The notes beneath the pieces were generated by a model that saw only the letters and a program-made list of their open reading frames with translations, did no database searches and was not told the DNA's origin. This document shows positions 57,952-64,000 of a DNA stretch of 64,000 nucleotides, piece after piece. The number at the start of each line of letters is the position of its first letter. Within the stretch, counting starts at the first letter, position 1. Origin of the DNA: Lycorma delicatula (Eukaryota; Arthropoda; Insecta; Hemiptera; Fulgoridae); the NCBI RefSeq assembly GCF_047948215.1, contig NC_134463.1:57976201-58040200 (forward strand). Direction: 5' to 3'. The translations under genes were made by a program, and so were the position numbers.

Positions 57952-58368
57952 TATTTTTATATAATTTAGATCGGAATAAAATTATTTTTGATGTCTTATT
58001 TCTTTTTAATTTTATTTATATCGTTTTAGATAAGAAGAAAAGTTATTTCTCTTTATTTATTTAGAATTATTTATTATATAATTATTATTTAGAATTAAAC
58101 GCATTTAAAAATAATAATAATAATGACTTACTGTTTCACTGTATTTTTATATTAGGCAACTATTTGAGTTGCAAGTCATTATTTAGGTTGCAGTAAATAA
58201 CGTAATGTTGTAATTTTGTGTTGGAATAATCTTTAGACAAAAAAAACACTTACATTAACGCATCTTTAGAATTAAAATATATTTTTCTAAAAGTAAAAGA
58301 ATTCTAAATAAAAAGATTTGAAATTTTCGTTTAAAAGATATAACCCCTAAGAGGAGTACGACCAGGGA
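57952..58368. other. AT-rich spacer, nothing recognised
   Basis: No supported feature. Confidence 0.5.
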
Positions 58369-58465
58369 TGTTGAATTCCACAGCGGTATGGTAGTGGTTC
58401 TTTATCATTCATCCAAATGATTCTGGGATTGAATCCCGATCAAGTTTGATACTTTTCACATTTCT
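58369..58465 (+). repeat. SINE1 copy, diverged
   Basis: 'ttccacagcggtatggtagt', 'tcattcatccaaatgattct', 'gggattgaatcccgatcaag' (decayed B box) and 'gatacttttcacatttct' parallel SINE1 at 56522-56685. Many substitutions mark it as an old copy. Confidence 0.65.
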
Positions 58466-58585
58466 TAAAATTCATTATTTCGCATCATTATGATAAAAAA
58501 AAATATATTTTTCAACCATAATTTAAATATGTTCAATATATTTGAATTAATGTAATTTTTATTATTAATTTTAGATGTTTTTGCC

Positions 58586-58650
58586 CGAGAGAGAGAAAGA
58601 GAAAGAGAGAGTGAGAGAGAGAGTGAGAGAGAAAGAGTGTGTGTGTGTGT
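58586..58650. repeat. Compound microsatellite (GA)n-(GT)n
   Basis: Imperfect GA/GAAA units to ~58637, then GT. Confidence 0.95.
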
Positions 58651-59559
58651 AATCGATAAGATAATCAGTCTTGAATTATTTTCTACTCATTAGTTCCTAT
58701 CACTTTTCCAATTACATAATGTTCAGTTTAAATTTGAACAGACTGTAATTTTTAGAGATTAAATAAAAAACTTTTATATTTTAATATAATTACTAATGAA
58801 TGACAATCTGTAATTACTAAAAACTGAACAAATTTGGCATTAGTCAGTTCCAGGATATAGAAACGTATTACTATGTAGTATGATAGACCTGTCGTAAAAT
58901 GTTAAAAATTACCCCAGTAAACAGTATTTTAAGTTATTTACACAAGAAATTATTACTATTTATTAAAAAAATAAAAATTTACTTCTTACTTCCTCAGTTA
59001 AGATTGAAAAATAGGCTCACCCTGATAATGACTTATTTATAACCTGTTAAAAAATTTAGCAGGACAAGCGCTTAGTTAACCATTTAAAGAGATTTAAATT
59101 TAATAAGAAACAGAAAATTTTATTGAAAATCTATTTTACATATGTAGTTTAGTCTAATTACAAGAAACCTTATTATAAAAATTAAAAAAAAAAAAATTGG
59201 ATAACTAATTTAACACGCTTTTAACTGTAACATTAACATACAAACAGACGAAATAGCAAATGTTTGAGTTAAAACGAGACTTTGCTTTGATTGGACCAAA
59301 ATTAAGTTAAACAACCAGATTATATTTAAATGTAATAATTGATGAATTAAAACAATAGTGAACTATTAAAAATTGTCATAGTTCATTTTTATTTACTCTT
59401 TCATGAATCAATAAGTTCACAGAACGATCGTCTGACTTCAGTAGTTTTAGACGGAGGTGGATGAATTAGTCAAGTCAAGAAGACTTTGAATTAATCACAA
59501 AAATATAAAATTAATTTCTCAAAAGAAATAAAAGATTTTTAACTTCAAATTTTGAGTTT
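58651..59559. other. AT-rich spacer, nothing recognised
   Basis: No supported feature. Confidence 0.5.
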
Positions 59560-60549
59560 TGGTACCCATTATGTAACGTATATTTATTTGGACAACTACG
59601 ATACCTAGGACTTTATTTCAACCGCCGCCTAACATAGAAAATTCATTTGAGAGAATAGAGAAAAAATTAAATATCAAGCTTAGACGGTTGAACTGGTTAC
59701 CAGGAAGAAGGTCGGTGTTATCGTTAAATAACAAATTGTTATTGTACAAGGCGTTTTTAAAGCTAATATGAGCATACGGTATACAACTTTGGGGTACGAC
59801 AAGCATGATCGAAATCATCAACAGGTTCCAGAATAAAGTGTTGAGGAATATTTCGGAGGAGCTATGGTTTGCGAAGAACAAGGAAATCCAAGAGTATCTA
59901 GGAATACCATCTATTCGTATTTGCCGGCTAAGTTCAATGTATGTACTTAAGCTTAACACGCACGTAAATCTTCTGGCTGTTAATCTTTTGGATAATAGTG
60001 AAGATGCGAAAAGATTAATGAGGCTGTATGTGTTAGATCTAGTCTGGAATATCATCCGTTTGTTAATGAAAATTTTCTGATACTATTTATGAATTATTTT
60101 AATTTAATAATATAAATTCTTTTGTTTTGTTGTTTATTAATCGTTTAAGTTCAGGGTTTCAACTTTAATTCTTATATGTGACCAGTGTTAATTTGTTATA
60201 TGTGTTCTTTATTTTTCTTATGTATGACAAGACAATTTTTTTTTCTCAATTGCTAGATCTATTTTGTAACCATTTCATTTTATTTTTCTCAATAGTTGTG
60301 TTATGTAACCATTTAACCCTTTTTTTTTTGTTCTTAACAGAGTTAATTGTCGAATTTTATGTATTTTGTTATGCTTAATTATTTATCTATTATACTTTTT
60401 TAATGTGCTATAGTTTGTTTAAACCTTTATATTGTCTTGGTAGGTATCATTGAGTTCCTCCCTTTCACGTCATTATCACATTGTACAATTTACTTATAGT
60501 CATCGTTCAGGAAACTGATTCTAAATAAAGGAATACACAAAAAAAAAAT
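59560..60549 (+). mobile_element. Jockey-clade LINE, 5'-truncated, 3' end with poly-A
   Basis: Contains the C-terminal part of ORF2 (annotated separately, 59602-60080), a ~450-bp T-rich 3' UTR and a poly-A at about 60538-60549 after 'ctaaataaaggaatacac'. The AATAAA-like signal lies just before the tail. 5' truncation in the RT thumb region is typical of LINE retrotransposition. Confidence 0.85.
59602..60080 (+). pseudogene. Jockey-clade LINE ORF2 C-terminus (RT thumb onward)
   Basis: 'YLGLYFNRRLT' (59602-59634) is the post-palm motif. A frameshift follows and the next frame reads 'ERIEKKLNIKLRRLNWLPG', 'NNKLLLYKAFLKLI', then a TGA at 59769-59771 where Trp is usual, 'AYGIQLWGT', 'INRFQNKVLRNI', 'EIQEYLGIPSI' and 'NTHVNLLAVNLLD', ending at 60080. 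These blocks in this order are characteristic of the Jockey clade. The opposite-strand frame at 59618-60055 is only the antisense shadow. Confidence 0.88.
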
Positions 60550-61384
60550 AACGGATTTATAGAAATGATAAATCATAAATAAATAAAATAATTATAAATA
60601 AAATTAGTCAATGACAGTAGACATTATTTTAAGGTAAAATTTATAAAAATCTTATTTAAAAATTAACTTGATTTCGGTGAAATTTAAGATTTTTTTAGAG
60701 ACTGCCGCTAGGTGCGCTGAGCGTTGTACCGTATGATGAACTACTAGTGTTTGGGTCTATATATACATATATTTATATATGTTTATTCTTTCTAAATGAC
60801 AGATTTTCCCAGGTTAAAACAATTACAATTAAATTTTGTTCAAGAGGATAAAATATTTTTAGTCAAATAGTGACGACGGAAAAAGGTATTGTTTCAATAA
60901 TTAAAAAAAAAAACAGCGTGAGATATTTGTTTGGGTTAATAGTAAAATAATTTATGGGTATTAAATTTAAGGTTTATTTTAAATATAACTAAAAATATGC
61001 TTTTTTCTTAATCATGACGCTAAATTAATACATACGTCTACTTTTAAAACGAACATATAAAATAAAACAGCTGTTTCACTTATCCAGTAATAGTAGTAGC
61101 TTAGAATAAATTTAATTACACCCACGATCGTGAGCAGGTATGTCAGCCAGGTGTGGCGTGGTGGTTTCTATATATATGTATATATATATATATTTTTTTT
61201 TATATAGTTATCTCTGACTGTAACAGTCTCTGTCTGTGCAGTGTGATGTTTAATTTTATTGTTATTTTTAAGAGAAAATTTTGATTGTTGTACCCATGAA
61301 TTAGATTTTTTTTTGGCCGTGCGATTTTACACTACTAACTTATTAGGTGAACCTTATGTTTTTATTAATATGAAGAAAATACTG
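60550..61384. other. AT-rich spacer, (TA) runs near 61165-61192
   Basis: No gene or named repeat. Confidence 0.5.
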
Positions 61385-61480
61385 TTTTCTCTTTGTTCAT
61401 TTCGTGCGGATGTCCCAGGTTCGAATGCCGGTTAGGTATGGCATAATTTCCACCGAGCTAATGATCATAGCTTGTTGATA
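61385..61480 (+). repeat. SINE1 fragment (B-box region)
   Basis: 'gtgcggatgtcccaggttcg', 'aatgccggttaggtatggca' and 'taatttccacc' follow the SINE1 pattern with a B box GGTTCGAATGC. The A-box side is missing or replaced. Confidence 0.6.
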
Positions 61481-62149
61481 CTGGCTCTTTCATTAAAAAA
61501 AAGTAAAATTATGCTGTTTAAGGTATTTTTATTTATTTGTTTTATTATATTCTAAAGTATCAGTTGAAATTTCAATTTACATTAATTTAATTTAATCTTT
61601 TTGTTTTTGCATACTTCATTTTTCCTTTTATAAAATGCTTACATAAAATGTTAACGTTTGATTGGTTAAAATATTGGTGTTACCTGGGTTGCTGCTGTAG
61701 GAAAAATTATTAATTATTATAATTTTTATGGGTCTTTGTGCTTTCTAGGTATTTTGACCCTACTGTCAAAAAGTAGAATATGACAGAAATGTTAATATCT
61801 ATGAACTGATAATCTAAAGTAGTGAACCTCAATGTTTTTAGCTCCACGACCTCCAAAATAAAAAAAAATATATATATATAAAATGAATATTTCGCGAACT
61901 CCCCAACCCCAACACAGTGAAAACTATGTAGCTGCATTGATAGCGACGGATACATGCATGTATGAACTGTACAAAGAAGAGCAATTTACAGGTTCCAAGT
62001 TGATGTGTACGTGGTCCTTGTAATTTGGTCTGCTTGCATAATATTTACTTAACATTTTATTTAATAAAAAATAATTCTATAAACGTAATATATACGAAAC
62101 TATTAATCTTTTTTATTATTCTTATCCTGTACGTTGTAATCTGTTTACC
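61481..62149. other. AT-rich spacer, nothing recognised
   Basis: No supported feature; (AT) run at ~61869-61881. Confidence 0.5.
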
Positions 62150-62262
62150 AGTCACTTTCTAGCATTTAAATCCTAGTAAAAACAAGTACTTTTACTAGGA
62201 TTTGGATCTCAGAAACTTCGACTTCAAAATCAGCTAATAAACAACTGATTTTCAACATCCTG
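62150..62262 (-). repeat. SINE2 fragment
   Basis: 'tagcatttaaatcctagtaa', 'ttactaggatttggatctca', 'gaaacttcgacttcaaaatc' and 'agct' match the inner part of SINE2 in reverse orientation, including a degenerate B box. Confidence 0.72.
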
Positions 62263-62858
62263 ACCCCGAAGGGAAAGATTCCGCCATGTAACGATTTTAT
62301 TCGCCACGTTACCTCCTTCATACCTAGTTCTAGCTTTACCGGAAGTGATCTTCTGAACCCACAGATTGAATAATATCTCAGTTAATAGCTTAGCCTTCGT
62401 CAGGACGCCACCGATGTAAATGCCACGAATAACATTTGCATCGATGTAAGAACGTACTAAACAAGGTATCGAAGCATAGCAACATTTAGGGCCGGGAGAT
62501 AGCTCCCTTGCCTAGGACGCCTGGGCTCGCCTGCAAGCAAGAGTGGGGGAGTCAAGGCGTATACGGGGGATCCTCGAGGGTGGATTGCAAGGTGGGGCGG
62601 GGCGAAGGATATGTGCAAGGCATACTTGGAAAGTAGGATGGGACCGGGGAGGACAACCTCTCCTCCGAGGGGTTTTTGGCCTTCGTGAATAGGTGGTCGA
62701 TTCACTTTTATGATGCGGGGGAGACCCCGATGGGCTAGGTCCAAAGAGACAATCATCGGGGAGCAGTCAACTACCACGAAACCCTGGGGCGACTGACGAA
62801 ATGCTTGGCGGCGGTTCTGGTTCCCCTGTGGGTGTTTAACAAACCGCAAAAAAAAAAT
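62263..62858 (+). mobile_element. GC-rich segment ending in poly-A; probable retroelement 3' end
   Basis: The most GC-rich stretch of the window (~62490-62830), with many G runs ('ggggagaccccgatgggcta', 'ggggcggggcgaagg'), ends in an A tract at ~62848-62858 and returns abruptly to AT-rich DNA. This is the look of a 3' end of a non-LTR element in plus orientation. The minus-strand 130-codon frame (62849-62457) lacks recognisable domains and is probably a shadow. The 5' limit and clade are unknown. Confidence 0.45.
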
Positions 62859-63762
62859 AAGAATATACTACCAATAAACACAATATAAAACCAAAAACAG
62901 ACTACTCGAATAGAACTGAGTAAAAATATAATATTTAAATTTTGAGTTATAGCTCTACGCACATCACGAGATAACAGAACAAAAACAAATCTACGGAGCG
63001 CCTATCTTGGCGACAAGAGAACGCCCAAGCGGTCCCTAACCACCCGGGCTAACTCGAATTCCCCGTCCTACACGCTCTCTACAACTCGCTGAAGAACCAA
63101 ATATTTCATAATGTTCTAAGCTGCCTTTCAGCTCAGGAATACCTCTTATCAGCTATACCTCTAATTGTCTTTCATCATATCGATGACAGACATATAAATC
63201 ATGAAAGGCATCATCTAATTTGCCACACCAAGACCCGAATCAGCGAGGTCGAAACAAGCCAACTAAAAGCTCTAAAAGACCATCGTCCAAAAGAAACTGA
63301 TTCGCAACAAGAAGTTTACCACTAGACCAGCCCCTTGAGGATTTTAAACTATTAACGATTTAAAACTTTATAGACTAAAAACCTTTAATAATCACCATAT
63401 TTAATATTAAAAACTACATTTTCAAATTTATTTATTTTTTAAGAAGTTGTTGGTTATTTGTAAACCAAATTCTATTAAAATCTCACAATCCTTTCGAAAG
63501 ATGCAAATTTTTATTAAAACAAAAAAACATAACATGGAGGACATAGGAGAAATTTGTTAAAAATTGAACATTTGAGTACAAAATTTGTTCCCAAATGAAC
63601 TGTTATATTTATTTAGAAGCCCTGAATCTGTTCCTTAAGTTTGTATAATACCACCCATGCGCTCTGTGTATTAAAAAAAAAAAAATTAGTAATAATACAC
63701 GTAAATAAATAGATGAAATATTTAACAAACAAAAAATTATACCTGTTAAATAAAATAAGATG
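62859..63762. other. Spacer; less AT-rich part at ~62990-63340
   Basis: 62990-63340 is moderately GC-rich with 'gtttaccactagaccag' near 63313, possibly a SINE2-like head remnant in reverse. No coding frame of note. The rest is AT-rich. Confidence 0.4.
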
Positions 63763-64000
63763 TTGATGTAGACACTAAATGACTTCCTTGTACGCTTATT
63801 AAATTACATATATTTTTATTACATATTTTTTTCATATCTATTTTGTTATTGAATTATTATTTATTGTAAAACTTTTTTACGATCACAGTTTAATTCGTTT
63901 TTGAGTTATGCGAGATACATACGTACGTACGTACAGACGTCACGCCGAAACTAATCAAAATGGATTCAGGGATGGTGAAGATGAATATTTCCGTTGAAAT
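63763..64000 (+). mobile_element. Family A element, copy 7, deleted inside and cut by the window edge
   Basis: Starts 'ttgatgtagacactaaatga' and 'cttccttgtacgcttatta', then jumps from 'acgatcacagttta' directly to 'ttcgtttttgagttatgcga', skipping the B-box and central blocks, and continues with 'cgtacgtacgtacagacgtc' to the end of the window. Confidence 0.85.

Noticed and set aside
59618..60055. 145-codon minus-strand frame
   Set aside because: Antisense shadow of the Jockey ORF2 remnant on the plus strand, which has clear clade motifs.
62457..62849. 130-codon minus-strand frame rich in Pro/Arg/Leu
   Set aside because: Long because the DNA is GC-rich; no domain recognised, and the poly-A places the likely sense strand on plus.

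Overview
This window is AT-rich eukaryotic DNA, almost certainly from an arthropod and most likely an insect. The evidence is the mix of mobile elements: R1-clade and Jockey-type non-LTR retrotransposons, mariner and hAT transposons, and tRNA-derived SINEs, in a background of AT/poly-A/T sequence and microsatellites. The two SINE families look like ones I remember from hemipteran genomes, but that is memory and not proof. I found no intact host gene, no rRNA and no genuine tRNA gene. Every coding-like segment I can explain is a decayed transposon or retrotransposon. The window reads as an intergenic or intronic transposon graveyard.

Layout. 1-14 kb: a SINE2 fragment; a 655-bp non-autonomous hAT element with a perfect 8-bp target duplication (1574-2228) inside an older dispersed repeat; a compound microsatellite; two copies of a 'family C' repeat (7340 and 12345), the first carrying a nested 'family A' element; a small inverted-repeat MITE (10515-10692). 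14-24 kb: an internally deleted hAT element with a ZBED-like transposase remnant (14487-15843), a mariner with clear terminal repeats (17967-19024), a Jockey C-terminal stub and a deleted R1-like LINE (minus strand, about 21.0-24.1 kb). 24-41 kb: mostly empty AT-rich DNA with SINE pieces, three remnants of one transposase type (32.1-36.3 kb), family A copies, one of them split by a poly-A retroposon (37514-39084), and a fold-back family A derivative (40223-40873). 41-49 kb: a degenerate mariner, another family A copy and long AT/AG microsatellites. 49-53.2 kb: the richest segment, a mariner relic abutting a 3'-truncated R1-clade LINE with a near-intact ORF1, an ATGA ORF1/ORF2 overlap and endonuclease plus the start of the RT. 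53.2-64 kb: a G-rich tract, an AT tandem array, a SINE1 nested in family A with an 11-bp target duplication, a Jockey 3' end, a GC-rich poly-A-tailed segment and a family A copy cut by the window edge.

The best candidate for something under-described is family A. It is about 0.65 kb with at least eight copies or pieces here. It has 13-bp terminal inverted repeats (ACTTCCTTGTACG), a hairpin at one end, an internal tRNA T-arm/B-box-like motif, CGTACGTACG palindromes and no coding capacity. Two copies are flanked by AAAAAT, and one insertion is confirmed by an 'empty' paralogous site inside this same window.
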